64,000 bases of DNA from Bryobacterales bacterium (GTDB lineage Bacteria > Acidobacteriota > Terriglobia > Bryobacterales > UBA6623). Position numbers and translations under genes: made by a program. Location of the stretch: contig JAPPMC010000191.1 of the NCBI GenBank assembly GCA_028819235.1, forward strand, positions 1 to 64,000. Reading direction: 5' to 3'. Shown here piece by piece: positions 51,112 through 62,000 of the stretch (position 1 is the stretch's first letter; every line of letters starts with the position of its first letter). The notes under the pieces are model-generated. The model was not told the origin of the DNA. It was given only the letters and a program-made list of their open reading frames with translations, and searched no databases.

Positions 51112-51864
51112 TTACTGTTTCACGTCCCGTATAGCGTCCCGAGGAAGCTGAGCGGCTAGAAACTCCACAACTCCGGTGAGGGCGCCGTACCCCACAGTCG
51201 GTATCAGTAAGTTCAACGTACGGCATGGTCCAACGAATGTAATCGGGACTCCCGACACTATGAGGACCGCGTGAATGCAGTATAGAATCGGCCACAGGAG
51301 GAAGAACAGACTCAGATGTGAGCGCATCGAAGCGAAGATTGCGATGAGAATCGGTACGACATACAGAGCCGACACCGGCTGCAAGTAGCCGTATGGCAGG
51401 TAGCCCAAGTGAGTCAGCAGCACTGAGATCGGCACTCCCACCAAGAACGCACCGGCTAGAACGTATGGGGGCCATTTCGGGACATGTTGATTCGCGCTGA
51501 TCGAAGGAACGACATCGCCGTCGGTATCGTAGATTCTATGCGTGAGCCTCTGGAACCACTCGCCTCCCAGACGTGGCGAGATGAACCAGATGAGAAGAGC
51601 AAGCAGCGTGGCTACGGATGCCATCGCGAAGTACAATTCGACAGTGTCCCCGTTTCTGTGTGCATCGATTGCGAGCCTTGCCCCGGATCGGGCAAGTACG
51701 GTCCAAACGAGGACAAGGATTAGACAGAGCAGGAACGGGACGGTCCTCTTCCGAACGTGCTGTCGGGTCCACTTGGGAACCGCATTGATCGACTTGCTAG
51801 GCAACTGCTCGTCGGAGGACCTGGTCTTGATGCCCTTGTATCGATGGGTGCCAGCGGGCGTCAA
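51112..51864 (-). CDS. Polytopic membrane protein of unknown function
   Basis: A 250-residue protein with about six hydrophobic segments: FLLCLILVLVWTVLA, YFAMASVATLLALLIWF, PPYVLAGAFLVGVPISVLL, ALYVVPILIAIFA, FFLLWPILYCIHAVLIV and VGYGALTGVVEFLA. No family is recognised. I place the start at TTG 51864, whose codon overlaps the TGA of the hydratase gene (TTGA), implying coupled translation. The alternative GTG 51909 would overlap that gene by 49 nt. Confidence 0.6.
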   Translation of the reverse strand: MTPAGTHRYKGIKTRSSDEQLPSKSINAVPKWTRQHVRKRTVPFLLCLILVLVWTVLARSGARLAIDAHRNGDTVELYFAMASVATLLALLIWFISPRLGGEWFQRLTHRIYDTDGDVVPSISANQHVPKWPPYVLAGAFLVGVPISVLLTHLGYLPYGYLQPVSALYVVPILIAIFASMRSHLSLFFLLWPILYCIHAVLIVSGVPITFVGPCRTLNLLIPTVGYGALTGVVEFLAAQLPRDAIRDVKQ

Positions 51865-52655
51865 TCGATAAGTGCGGTCACTTCCTGGCCGTCTGTGGAT
51901 CGGACCCACACGTTCTCTCCTGAGCTGACCCGGTACAAGGGAAGAGGCGAGCCCGTCAGTAAGATGTCGCCGTTTTGCGGGGTGATGTCGAAGCTGGCAA
52001 GACGGCTCGCAAGCTCATGGAGTGTCGCGAAAGGGTTGACCAGCGCCTGCTCATCAACCCGCTGTCCGATCTGCACGCGGATTCCAACATCGAGATTCGG
52101 ACAGAGAGGGCCCCGGACGGCCGGGACAACAATCCCCGCATGCAGTGCGTTGTTCGCGACGACCTCGGCAGCCCGAGGATGACCGCCTCGGAAGACGTAG
52201 TTGTGCAGTTCGATCACTGGGAGCACTTCGGCTACAAAGCTCTCGGGGGCTCCTCGCAGGGAATCTAGGTCAGAGAGACGTTGTGAGAGACGCACTGCAA
52301 GTTCGCCCTCCACACCGAGCCCGGAGTAGTTCGACGCAGCCACCCGGGCGGGACTAGTCTTGACCTCGTCTTGGAATACGTGGCCAAACACAGCATGCTG
52401 AGTGCCCAGCTGCTTCCGGACTGTCGCGCTCACGCACCCGATCTTGTAACCGGCCACGGATTCTCCACTGGCCAAGCGCAGCCGCACAGCTTCCAGCTGG
52501 ACCAAGTAGGCATCGTCGAGACTCAATCGAAATCCCGGATCGTTGAAAACGGATCCAGGCTGCCCAGCCTGATAGTCGCGCACCTGACGGGCGGCGATGG
52601 ACCGAACCGCGCTGATCGAACGCTTGCCCTTGCGCAAGTTGGTCCCGCCCATCAC
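51861..52655 (-). CDS. 2-keto-4-pentenoate hydratase-like protein (FAH superfamily)
   Basis: A 264-residue protein of the MhpD-like hydratase/decarboxylase group in the fumarylacetoacetase superfamily. Signatures are VAGYKIGCVSATVRKQLG (about residues 68-85), GLGVEGELAVRLSQ with the metal-binding Glu pair, VIELHNYV, NNALHAGIVV, and the C-terminal GDILLTGSPLPLY. Such enzymes hydrate 2-oxopent-4-enoates in aromatic meta-cleavage pathways, but no other pathway gene is near. The following membrane protein gene overlaps its stop. Confidence 0.85.
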   Translation of the reverse strand: MMGGTNLRKGKRSISAVRSIAARQVRDYQAGQPGSVFNDPGFRLSLDDAYLVQLEAVRLRLASGESVAGYKIGCVSATVRKQLGTQHAVFGHVFQDEVKTSPARVAASNYSGLGVEGELAVRLSQRLSDLDSLRGAPESFVAEVLPVIELHNYVFRGGHPRAAEVVANNALHAGIVVPAVRGPLCPNLDVGIRVQIGQRVDEQALVNPFATLHELASRLASFDITPQNGDILLTGSPLPLYRVSSGENVWVRSTDGQEVTALID

Positions 52656-52871
52656 GCGCTCACCCCGGCTCGGCTGGGTGTCGCGAATTGGTCATCAGCA
52701 TCGCACGTCGTGCGCCACTGGCCGGGGCAGACCAACTGCACCGCCTCTAACAATTTCTCTGGTGAGCGACCTGATTCCACTCGTCGAACCCTCGACTCAG
52801 ACTCACCGCTAGGCCCACTTCGCTACGCGATCGGCCACGAGAGGCTCGTGGTCCGATCCGGCCGAGCGCAG

Positions 52872-53312
52872 TCACCCAGGGCCATGCCGGGTGTGACACG
52901 CTCGAACCGCATGCTGCCGGATCGTCCGCACCATGGCGTACAAGCCGTTTCCTCGAGTCGGGCTGAGGTGCTGGGTGAAGCCAATCCTGTCGATGAATCT
53001 GTGCCCAGCGGCCAAGACCTCTTCGGCGGGAAAACCTGAGTACGCGCGCAGAAGCACTGCGATCAAGCCAGACACGATCGCGGCATCGCTGGTTGCCTTA
53101 AGGTGCAGTCTGCCATTGAGACACTCGGAGTGCATCCAGACCTGTGCCTGGCACCCGCGCACCCGATGTTCGTCGGTTTGAAACTCCTTCGGGAACGCCG
53201 GCAACTGGCGCCCCAAGTCAATAATGTGCTGATAGCGGTCCATCCAGTCGTCGAGGAACTCGAACTCCTCGACGATTTCCTCGTGAACTTCGCGGATCGA
53301 CCTGTCCTTCAC
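52872..53312 (-). CDS. sufE: SufE-family sulphur acceptor protein
   Basis: A 146-residue cytoplasmic protein that takes persulfide sulphur from the cysteine desulfurase SufS for Fe-S cluster assembly. The acceptor Cys is C54 in VRGCQAQVW; EEFEFLDDWMDRYQHIIDLG and the C-terminal FIDRIGFTQHLSPTRGNGL are family hallmarks. GTG 53312 is the start, with GGGAAGG before it. The rest of the suf operon is not in the window. The C-terminal tail (RTIRQHAVRACHTRHGPG) is slightly longer than usual. Confidence 0.92.
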   Translation of the reverse strand: MKDRSIREVHEEIVEEFEFLDDWMDRYQHIIDLGRQLPAFPKEFQTDEHRVRGCQAQVWMHSECLNGRLHLKATSDAAIVSGLIAVLLRAYSGFPAEEVLAAGHRFIDRIGFTQHLSPTRGNGLYAMVRTIRQHAVRACHTRHGPG

Positions 53313-53689
53313 GGCCCTTCCCTGCCCTGCATTCCGGATTCTACCCTTCTGATCTTAGGTTGCCACGCGACTGCGAACTCGCTACCGCCCTGCCAGGCCG
53401 TAGCCGCGACGCCAGACAATCAGGGACTCGCGAATAGCTTCCTTGATTCGTGCAGCTACGGACTTCGCCCAAGGGAGGTGTCGCCGTGTCCTTGGCACGA
53501 TCTTGCCCAAGCTTCCCGACGCCGCAGGGTCGTTCTGGCCATGCGTAGTTTGGATGGGCCGTGTTCCGAAATGGGATCAATCCTTGGATCTGTCTCTGGC
53601 GTTCCCCTTGGCATCGAACTCCAGAGGGCCCGAGACTTCCTGCGGCACTGCCGTCGAATGAACGAGAGCGGGTCTTCCGACCTCGCAGC
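53313..53689. other. Intergenic or decayed region upstream of the CFA pseudogene
   Basis: About 380 bases between divergent genes. It should hold the missing 5' part of the cyclopropane synthase gene, but I cannot recognise it there. Confidence 0.35.
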
Positions 53690-54316
53690 TCCGTTGGTTC
53701 GACACTCGCTCAAGCGGCGATTGCGACGTCCTGACCAATACCGGTGGCATTGGCCGCCACGAATGCCGAAGGGCCGAGTGGACCTCATACGCTGGGACTG
53801 CCGAGACGATGCGACACTACCCATAACAACGTCGTATCCAGCGAGATGATCGAGGAGGTTGGTCACGAACGCTTAGTCGACTTCATTGCCCACCGCAACC
53901 AGTTGCTCGCCCGAACGGCATAATGCTGGTGCAAGCGATCCTGATGGCGCGGCCGCCCCGCGAGGAAAGAACGGGCCGCCGATCTGTATTCAGCGCTATG
54001 CGTCAACCGGCAGCCGCATTCCTCGATGGCCGCACTCGGAACGGCCGTGGTGTCTGCCACCGAACTGAGCGTGACTAGTCAGCAGCACCGGACGCCGCAC
54101 AGCGCCGAGGCCTTCATGCGCTGGCGCCCTAGCCTCTCCCGCTACTTGCGACAAGCCCGAACCCTCTCTAGTTCGGAGGCGCGGCCCCTCCGGGAATACG
54201 ACCTGTGCTTTTTCGAGGCCGTCTTGGAAGATCCTCGGGCTCAGTCTGTCCAGATCGGGTCTGTTGCGGAGGCATACCGCACGGATCCGTTACTGCCGAT
54301 CGGGCGGACAGTATGA
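53690..54316 (+). pseudogene. Decayed cyclopropane-fatty-acyl-phospholipid synthase
   Basis: Pieces of one CFA synthase occur in order in different plus-strand frames: VDLIRWDCRD (about 53777), then VVSSEMIEEVGHERLVDFIA (about 53834) ending at TAA 53921, then IMLVQAILM (about 53919), then SSMAALGTAVVSATELSVT (about 54021) and finally DPLLPIGRTV with the stop at 54314-54316. At least two frameshifts are needed. The enzyme normally methylenates unsaturated phospholipid acyl chains using SAM. The stop overlaps the ATG of the DUF2878 gene (ATGA), the remains of a CFA-DUF2878 operon known from Proteobacteria. The 5' limit is approximate. Confidence 0.65.
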
Positions 54317-54861
54317 GATCGGTCCTCAATCTCGTCTGCTGGCAGTGCACTTGGCTCACGGTGATCCACAGCGCTTCCAACGGGCTCTTCTGGCCGGGCT
54401 GTCTGGTTTTCGCCGCTTCGATCGCCATCCAGTCGACCCGCCGTTTCGGGATCCGCCTGCCACCCGCGGGCTTGGTCGCTGGGGTGGTGGTGGCTGGCTT
54501 GGTTGTTGACTCCGTGCTGATGTCTTCAGGCTTGATTCGGTTCCCGGTCGACGAGGGGTCGGGATGGCCCGCTTGGATGGCCTTGTTGTGGGCCAACTTC
54601 GCGACGACACTGGACGAGGCGCTCCGTTGGGCCGGAAGGCGACGCATCGTTGGGGCGGCCGGCGGAGCGATTGCCGGCACGATCGCTTATCAGGCTGCGG
54701 AATCGGCCGGCACAATCGTTCTAGCGCCCGGGTATCTGGCTCTTCTGGTTATCGCCTGCCTGTGGATGGTTGCGATCCCGACACTAGCGGGGATCGCAAG
54801 CGTGCTCCGAAGTCGGAGAGCGACCGCAGAGGGCCAGTCGGACGACCGCTGGGCGACATGA
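54313..54861 (+). CDS. DUF2878 membrane protein
   Basis: A 182-residue inner-membrane protein with five or so hydrophobic segments. LNLVCWQCTWLTVI, LVVDSVLMSSGLIRFP and ALLWANFATTLDEALRW match the DUF2878 pattern as I know it. Family members sit in operons with cyclopropane-fatty-acid synthase, so a role in lipid modification or transport is likely but unproven. ATG 54313 overlaps the stop of the decayed synthase gene. With its partner broken, this gene may have lost its role or its translation signal. Confidence 0.75.
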   Translation: MRSVLNLVCWQCTWLTVIHSASNGLFWPGCLVFAASIAIQSTRRFGIRLPPAGLVAGVVVAGLVVDSVLMSSGLIRFPVDEGSGWPAWMALLWANFATTLDEALRWAGRRRIVGAAGGAIAGTIAYQAAESAGTIVLAPGYLALLVIACLWMVAIPTLAGIASVLRSRRATAEGQSDDRWAT

Positions 54862-55406
54862 GCGTGCGAAGGTTGCCGTTCGGAAGGTTGAGTCTAAACC
54901 TCTTAGATTCTCGTATCGTCGGAACGACCAGCACTTAACGTGGTTGCGTTCTCGCACACTGAGCTGATGTCTCGGGACGGCTACCGCAGGGCGTGAGGTT
55001 GCAAGCGTGCAGCAGAAGACACACTGTGCCGATCCTGATGGGGCGTGATGGCCGAGAGTCGCCTTCGCTGGCCTGCACTATCGGCTAAGCGTCGCGTGAT
55101 CTCTCAGTCTGCCGCGATTCCTTACCCAACCCGTCGCAAGCTCCTTTGGCTATGATCAGCCTCGAAATGCCATCGTGAAATGCACCAGGGATGGGGAAGA
55201 ACAGCGTTGAACGCCTTGATGGCCGCTCTCTGGGACTAGCAGCAGTGGCCAAGCTGGCACTCTCGCTTTCTTGGGCACGCCCCTTGGAGGAGCCGAGTAC
55301 GTCGAATGCGGCACCTTGCTGGCGAGCCCTACCGACTCAACGCTGTCGGGCGGGGCGGTGGCTAACGGGCTTGCGGCTCCGTTCGCAAAGGTGCCACATT
55401 GACAGG
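54862..55406. other. Intergenic region, no recognisable gene
   Basis: About 545 bases. No supported gene, RNA or terminator. The downstream frame is open from 55191, but residues before 55407 are not protein-like. Confidence 0.35.
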
Positions 55407-57371
55407 GTGCGCCATTTGTTCATCCTCCTTGCTCTCGGCATCTTGGCCATTCCTATCCACGCTGCCGATCTGACCCGAGTTCTCTACAACAATCCCGGCC
55501 TGACGGTCGACTTAGGGGTCGGCCTGTGGGCGTGGCCGCTGCCGATGGATTACGACGGAGATGGTGATCTGGACCTCGTGGTCTCCAGTGGTGGAGTTCC
55601 CTACGAGGGAACGTACTTTTTCGAGAATCCGTCGCCCCCCGGCAGCGAAGGGGCCCTGCCAGTATTCCTGGCCGGAGTGCGCGTTGCCGACTACCGGACA
55701 AATGCGCAGGTCTCGCACAACCAAGGCCGGCCTCCGATCGTGACGACCCCTGGGCAGCGGCATGACACATTCGTGTCCGATGGCTTCTCGAACCCGACCG
55801 ACTTCGGTGTCCCAACCGACAAGCTCTACGCCTCAGCCGGCAGGATCCGGGCCCGCCAGTGGAAGGTCGCAGACTGGGAGGGGGATGGAGACTTGGACCT
55901 GCTGGTCGGGGTCGGCGACTGGGGCGAGTATGGCTGGGACGACGCTTTCGACGAGCGTGGTCAGTGGACGAACGGGCCCTTGCACGGCTATGTGTACTTG
56001 TTGCTTCGCCAAGCCGACGGCTCCTATTCCCAGCCGACGAAGATCCATGCGGGGGGACGACCGGTGGACGTTTACGGAATGCCGAGCCCGAGTCTTGCCG
56101 ATTTCGACTCCGATGGGGATTTGGATCTGATTTGCGGCGAATTCCTGGACGGTTTCACGTACTTCCAGAACGTTGGCAGTCGCAGCGAGCCCATCTTTGC
56201 GGCGGGTCGGCGATTAGCGCGGGACGGCCGGCGTCTGACAATGGACTTGCAGATGATCACGCCCACCGCTGTTGACTGGGACAGCGATGGAGACGTGGAC
56301 CTGATCGTAGGCGACGAGGACGGTCGTGTCGCCTTAGTGGCCAACACTGGCACGGTCTCGCAAGGAATGCCGCTGTTCGAGCACCCGGAGTACTTTCGCC
56401 AGCAAGCGGAATTCGTCAAGTTCGGAGCGCTAGTCACGCCCCAGGCGGTGGACCTAGACGGGGATGGCGACGAGGACATCGTGGCAGGCAACACGGCCGG
56501 ACAGATTGGCTTTGTCGAGCACTTGGGGGGCTATCCGCCAAGATTCGCGGCACCAAGACGCTTGAGCGCTGGAGGTGAGGAAATCCGAATCCAGGCCGGT
56601 GGCAACGGCTCGATCCAAGGGCCGTGCGAGGCGAAGTGGGGCTATACGACCATCTCAGTGGCCGACTGGGACGGCGATGGGCCGCTAGACATCTTGACGA
56701 ACTCGATCTGGGGGAAGCTCAAGTGGTATCGGAATGCCGGCACGAGCGCCGCTCCGCGGTTTCAAGCCGCCCGCCCGGTCGAGATCGACTGGGCGAGTAG
56801 GCCGCGTAAACCAGAGTGGAACTGGTGGGAGCCTGGGCCTCGTGAGATGGCCAGCCAGTGGCGCACCCGGCCCGTGGCCGTTGACTGGGACAGCGACGGA
56901 CTGATGGACCTGGTCATGCTCGACCACGAGGGATACCTGGCTTGGTTTCCCCGAGTTCTTCGGCAGGGCCGGTCCGTGCTCTCACCGGGACGGCGAATCT
57001 TCTATTGCTCGCCGAAGTCAGTGTTCGATCGCCAGCACAAAGCACAGAATGACCAGCCTGGCCTACTGAGGCTCAACGACGGTTGGGCTGGAAGGAGCGG
57101 CAGACGTAAGGTCGATGTCGTCGATTGGGACGGCGACGGGCGACTCGATCTGCTCGTGAACAGCTCCAACGCTAATCTCCTCAAGAACACTGGCTCCGAT
57201 GAAGGCCTGACCCTGTTCGAGGACAAGGGGCCGCTTTCCCAGACCCGTCTTGCCGGCCACACTTCCAGCCCCAGCACGGCGGATTGGGACGGGGACGGAC
57301 AGCGGGAACTGCTAGTCGGAGCCGAGGACGGGTTTCTGTACTGGGCGATGCCCGCGCGCGGCGGGCCGTAA
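55407..57371 (+). CDS. FG-GAP/VCBS-repeat exported protein
   Basis: A 654-residue protein with a signal peptide (VRHLFILLALGILAIPIHA). It carries nine Ca2+-binding loops of the type D-x-D-x-D-G-x-x-D-L, such as DYDGDGDLDLVV, DWEGDGDLDLLVG, DFDSDGDLDLICG, DWDSDGDVDLIVG, DLDGDGDEDIVAG, DWDGDGPLDILTN and DWDGDGRLDLLVN. This is the integrin-alpha-like propeller of FG-GAP proteins, probably surface-bound and binding ligands or carbohydrates. No enzymatic domain is seen. GTG 55407 is chosen because it starts the signal peptide. Confidence 0.87.
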   Translation: MRHLFILLALGILAIPIHAADLTRVLYNNPGLTVDLGVGLWAWPLPMDYDGDGDLDLVVSSGGVPYEGTYFFENPSPPGSEGALPVFLAGVRVADYRTNAQVSHNQGRPPIVTTPGQRHDTFVSDGFSNPTDFGVPTDKLYASAGRIRARQWKVADWEGDGDLDLLVGVGDWGEYGWDDAFDERGQWTNGPLHGYVYLLLRQADGSYSQPTKIHAGGRPVDVYGMPSPSLADFDSDGDLDLICGEFLDGFTYFQNVGSRSEPIFAAGRRLARDGRRLTMDLQMITPTAVDWDSDGDVDLIVGDEDGRVALVANTGTVSQGMPLFEHPEYFRQQAEFVKFGALVTPQAVDLDGDGDEDIVAGNTAGQIGFVEHLGGYPPRFAAPRRLSAGGEEIRIQAGGNGSIQGPCEAKWGYTTISVADWDGDGPLDILTNSIWGKLKWYRNAGTSAAPRFQAARPVEIDWASRPRKPEWNWWEPGPREMASQWRTRPVAVDWDSDGLMDLVMLDHEGYLAWFPRVLRQGRSVLSPGRRIFYCSPKSVFDRQHKAQNDQPGLLRLNDGWAGRSGRRKVDVVDWDGDGRLDLLVNSSNANLLKNTGSDEGLTLFEDKGPLSQTRLAGHTSSPSTADWDGDGQRELLVGAEDGFLYWAMPARGGP

Positions 57372-57398
57372 GCGGCCCGTCCAACCGAGGAGCACAGA

Positions 57399-58910
57399 TT
57401 GACGCTATTCGTTGACCGTCTCAGAGAAACGTGCCACGACATGGCCTTCAAGCCCGCGCTTGTGCTCAGCGATGGCCCGGATGTTGGCCAAGTGTCCTAC
57501 GGAACACTGCTGTCGAGCGCGATGGCCACTTCCGAGTGGCTATCGAGCCTTGGCGTGGTCCAACGTGACCGGGTCGCGGTTTGCCTACCCAAGTGCCTAG
57601 CGGCGATTCAGCTCCACTTGGGGGCGTGCAGCATGGGCGCCATTTCCCTGCCCCTCAATCCCGCGTACTCGAAGCCCGAACTGGACTACCTGATGCGGGA
57701 CTCGGAAGCCAAGATACTGGTGGTCGAGTCCAATCCCGGACTCACCAATGAACCGGAAAGCGCTCCGGCCGTGCCGGCTGGGCGGCTTGTCCCGATCGAC
57801 ACCCTGAGCTTCTCGGCCTCAATGCTGCGGCGGGATCCAGGCGTGGACTGCGGCGCCAAGATCGTCCCAAGCACACCGGCGCTGATGCTCTACACGAGTG
57901 GGACGACGGGTCGCCCTAAGGGAGCCTGCATGTCTCACGGCAGCCTCACGGCCAACATGGACATGCTGCGGGATGCTTGGCAGTGGAACGTTGACGACTC
58001 CCTGCTTCACGTCCTGCCTCTGTTCCACGTTCACGGGCTGTTGGTCGCCCTTCATGGAGCGCTCCACGTCGGTGCCACCACAGTGCTGCACAGCAGGTTT
58101 GATGCCGCCGCGACAGTCCGAGACCTGCAAGGCGGTTCGAACACGGTGTTCATGGGTGTCCCGACTGTCTACCGCCGCATCTTGGCCGAGATCGGCGATG
58201 CACGGATCCACCTGCCGGCCGTTCGTTTGCTTACATCCGGATCGGACCGTCTGCCGGTCGAAGTGTTCCGGGCGATTGAACGCCATCTCGGCCACACGGT
58301 CGTAGAGCGCTACGGCATGACGGAGGCCGGGATCATGCTGTCAAACCCGCTGGATGGAAGACGGGTCGAGGGGCAGGTGGGAGTCCCCCTTGAGGGTGTT
58401 CAGATGCGCGTCATCGATCCGAGCACAGGCAAGCCAACCCCGCGCGGCACGGTTGGCGAACTGCAAACTCGCGGTCCTCACCTATTCCTCGGGTATTGGC
58501 GCGATCCAAGCAAAACCCGTGCGTCGTTCACGGACGACGGCTGGTTCCGAACGGGCGATCTTGGACAGTGCGATGAGAATGGCTACTACGAGATCAAGGG
58601 ACGTCAGACGGACTTAATCATCAGTGGGGGCATGAACGTCTATCCCGCAGAGGTGGAGCATGTCCTAGCCGGCCATCCGGGAGTAGCGCAGTGCGCCGTG
58701 GCTGGCTTGCCCGACCCAGAATGGGGAGAGGCCGTGACAGCATTCGTCGTTCCCGGCCCGAAGCGGCCTGAGGAGAGCGATCTGATCCATCACTGTCGAG
58801 CTTCATTGGCTCCTTACAAGGCCCCAAAACGCTTCAGGTTTGTCCAGAACTTGCCTCGCAATGCAATGGGCAAGGTGCAGAAGAAGGCGCTGCTGGCCAC
58901 GTCAGACTAG
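57399..58910 (+). CDS. Acyl-CoA synthetase, malonyl-CoA synthetase (MatB)-like
   Basis: A 503-residue AMP-forming synthetase of the ANL superfamily. The P-loop-like A3 motif is YTSGTTGRPKGA, A5 is ERYGMTEAG, A7 is WFRTGDLG, the hinge region is GRQTDLIISGGMNVYPAEVE, and the catalytic Lys is in NAMGKVQKKAL. LPLFHVHGLLVALHGALHVG resembles MatB/ACSF3 malonyl-CoA synthetases, so malonate or a similar short dicarboxylate is a reasonable substrate. The start is TTG 57399, supported by GAGGAG about 8 nt upstream. It follows the FG-GAP gene by 27 nt. Confidence 0.87.
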   Translation: MTLFVDRLRETCHDMAFKPALVLSDGPDVGQVSYGTLLSSAMATSEWLSSLGVVQRDRVAVCLPKCLAAIQLHLGACSMGAISLPLNPAYSKPELDYLMRDSEAKILVVESNPGLTNEPESAPAVPAGRLVPIDTLSFSASMLRRDPGVDCGAKIVPSTPALMLYTSGTTGRPKGACMSHGSLTANMDMLRDAWQWNVDDSLLHVLPLFHVHGLLVALHGALHVGATTVLHSRFDAAATVRDLQGGSNTVFMGVPTVYRRILAEIGDARIHLPAVRLLTSGSDRLPVEVFRAIERHLGHTVVERYGMTEAGIMLSNPLDGRRVEGQVGVPLEGVQMRVIDPSTGKPTPRGTVGELQTRGPHLFLGYWRDPSKTRASFTDDGWFRTGDLGQCDENGYYEIKGRQTDLIISGGMNVYPAEVEHVLAGHPGVAQCAVAGLPDPEWGEAVTAFVVPGPKRPEESDLIHHCRASLAPYKAPKRFRFVQNLPRNAMGKVQKKALLATSD

Positions 58911-59089
58911 CAGTCGCAGGCCGCTGGCCACCGACCTACGCAGACGCCCTAGCCGTGTTATCTAGTTCCTTCAACACAAGGGTGGGCGCGGCCACTGAAT
59001 TCAAGGCAACCAGACACTGGTGACGACATTCGGTCGCCTCACAGGTGCTGATCGGACTAGACCGTGAGAACAGCCGTCTTTCCCACTCG

Positions 59090-62000
59090 CTACTCGAACG
59101 CCACGAAGATTGGCGATGACCACGCGATTTCGCCCTCCTCCTCCGGCTCATCCGCACTGTAGCTTTGCAGGACTCGCAGGTAGTAGAAGCTCTCGCGCGG
59201 GTTAACGCGAGCCCGAATGCCAGTCTCGGGCCGTGACCAGTCTTGGATCGACACGGTCGGACCCATCGACGTGTCTTGGTAGTCCTCGTCGCGGAAGAGG
59301 AATTCGACGTTCCGCGATCCTCGGCCATCTTGCCTGTAGACGATGCGGTTGTTCTTGACCACTTCGATCCGAAGGATTGGGGCAGTGCCCCGCACGCGCG
59401 CGGTGAACTCCGGTGGTCCGGCTGCCGTCACAGCCGCTCCTTGGTGGTTAGCCGCCGTGTGGAAATCAACCACGATGTTGTCGGATGAAGCGTAGGTCCG
59501 ACGATTCCGAAACGCGTCCATCAGGTCTTGGCGGGACGTGACGCGATCGGGAACGATCAGATTGGCATACGAAATGTGGGTCGAGTAGTGGTCGCTCGAG
59601 GCGATGAATCCCATGCGGTAGCCGACACCGAGCGCATTCTGCACCAAGCCCCGCTGGTGCGGCGCCAAGCCTGCCTGACCCCTTCCGGGGGAGCTTGGGA
59701 TCGCACTTCTGGGAGCGCCCTGGGCCTCGTACGCGTTGCGGTCCCCTTGATAGATCTCGGTCACTGGGATCAGTTCGTCGTTGCGGCGTGACCAGTCCGT
59801 TCCCATGGTGGTCGCAGTGGTGTGCGGGATTCCAATACCACGCGTACGCCGCAAGTAGGCCCACAGACGAGGAGGATCGGCATCGATCAGCCCCGGCCGC
59901 TCTCGCACGTGCAGACGGGGAACCTTAAGGCTGAACACGCCGCGCTGGGCGTGAAATATGTTGCGGTGACCCAAAGGAAAGTTGGGTGTCCGTTCGTAGC
60001 CGTACAGTGGCGTAAACCTGCCCGGCACACAGAACAGGTCCGCGTGCTTCTGCGCTCGCCAGAACTGGAACTCGTTGTCGGACTGGGGGTCTTCCGGCTC
60101 GTCCGTGTCAAGCCACTGGCCGTAGTTGTGGTCCGACACTCCGAGAAAGTCGAGCTGCGCGGCATTGAGGGCGTAGCGGTAGGCGTCCACCAGCGAGCCG
60201 TCAATAGCGCCGTCCATCGAAGTCTCCGTGTGCCGGTGCAGGTCACCGCGGACAATTTTCCAGACCCTACCGGCAAGCTCGATCCGATGCTCGCGGATCC
60301 GCGCCACATCGGCATCCTCGTCGTCATGTGTCGGTACGTAGGAGTCCGCCACGCTTGGCCGGAACGGCTCAAGATCGGGGATGCCACGCTCACCCGGAAT
60401 ATCCCGTCCGTCGATCGTCATGACGGAGACGTGGTGGCGTCGGGGCAATCCGACAGGCAGTCGGCGACCATCCCCGACTACAGCCGCGACCAGCGAGCCC
60501 CCTGTCGCAGGGGCAGTGGCGGAGACAGTGTCGATCCGCCCCGTGCTCGCCGTCAGCAGCACCGGCGGGATCCAGTCCCCCCCGGCCCACGTCGTGGCGT
60601 AGATGTCGAACAAGTGGCCTGCGTAGCGGCCTGATCCCCGCCATTGGTGGCGCAGCAAGACCCAGACGTTGCCGTCCCCGTCGTTGGCGAGCCTTGGGTT
60701 CTGGTACAGCCTTGCATTGATGTAGGGCGCCGCGTTGGCGGTCGGTGACCGGGCCGGCTGGTGCCAACGGCCACCTTCGAACACGGCGATGCGAGGTGTT
60801 CGGGCCTGTCTGGGGTCATAGATCCGCTGCCCCTGCTTGAGCCGGATGCCATGCAGCGGGTTCGCGTAGCCGAAGTCCTTGCCCCAATTCGCCGGGCCCT
60901 CTTCCCAGGCGACCCAGACCCGGCCTGACCGATCCACGGCGACGTCTGCTCTCATTTCGGCGAACGGCGTTGCCGATACGTCCATCGTGGGGCCGGCGCC
61001 GTCTTGGTTGACTCGCCTCAGCATTAGGTCGAATCCGTTAGACCGGTACGCGTCCCAACCAACCCAAGCACCGCCGGAGGCGTCGACCGCCACTGACGGT
61101 TCCCAGTCGTCCTCGGGTGAGGCGGTGAGGTTACGCTCTGGCCCCCACTCCGCCCCATCGAAGTACCGGACAAGAATGTCGCTCTGAGGCAGGCCAGCCC
61201 CGGATCCGTCACGAAATCCCGCCCAGACGACGTAGACCCCCCCATCCGGCGCGGTCGCCACGTCGTGGAAGGCATCTGGCCGCGGATCGGAACTGATTTG
61301 CACTGGCGGTGACCAGCCGTCCCCATCCGAGCGGCGGGCGAAGATGTCAAAGTTCCCCGAGCCGAGTACTCGCTGGAGTCCGTACACGCACCAGACCTGC
61401 CCGGTGGCGTCCTCAGCCAACTTGACGCGAAAATGATCCCCTGGTGCCGTGACGGGCGAGGGCTTGGACCAGCTTCGGCCGTCTGCGCTATTCGCGACCA
61501 TCACTTGGTCAGCCCCTTCCAGGTAATCTCCGTCCTTCCCAATCGTCTTGTAGGCTACCCAGGCGAGCCAGTAATCACCCGCCTTTGTTCGGAGCAGTGC
61601 TGGCGAATCGTTCTCACTCTCTGACGACGAGATCGTCAGTGCGTCCGGCACACGCTCAATCGCGACTTCACCGCGAAGCTCTGGAGGGAGAAGGAGCGTT
61701 CCGTAGGGCAGATCCTGCGGAACGAATGTTGTGTCACCCCTACGGGTAAAGAACGTGAACGGCCTCGACTCCGGTCCGGTTAGGGACAGTATGATGCCCG
61801 GACTGGCGACATTCCCCCCTACAGACTGTGTGACTACGTCCCACCGGTCCGGCCCCCTCAGCCGATCGTCATCGTGAATGTGCCATCCCAGCATGCCCCT
61901 CAGCGTGCCGGGATCGGGGACTCCGCCATTCCAAACCTGGCCGTGCGTTGCATTCTTGACGGCAAACGTGACCTTGTATGCCGCTCCTGATGCGGCGGTT

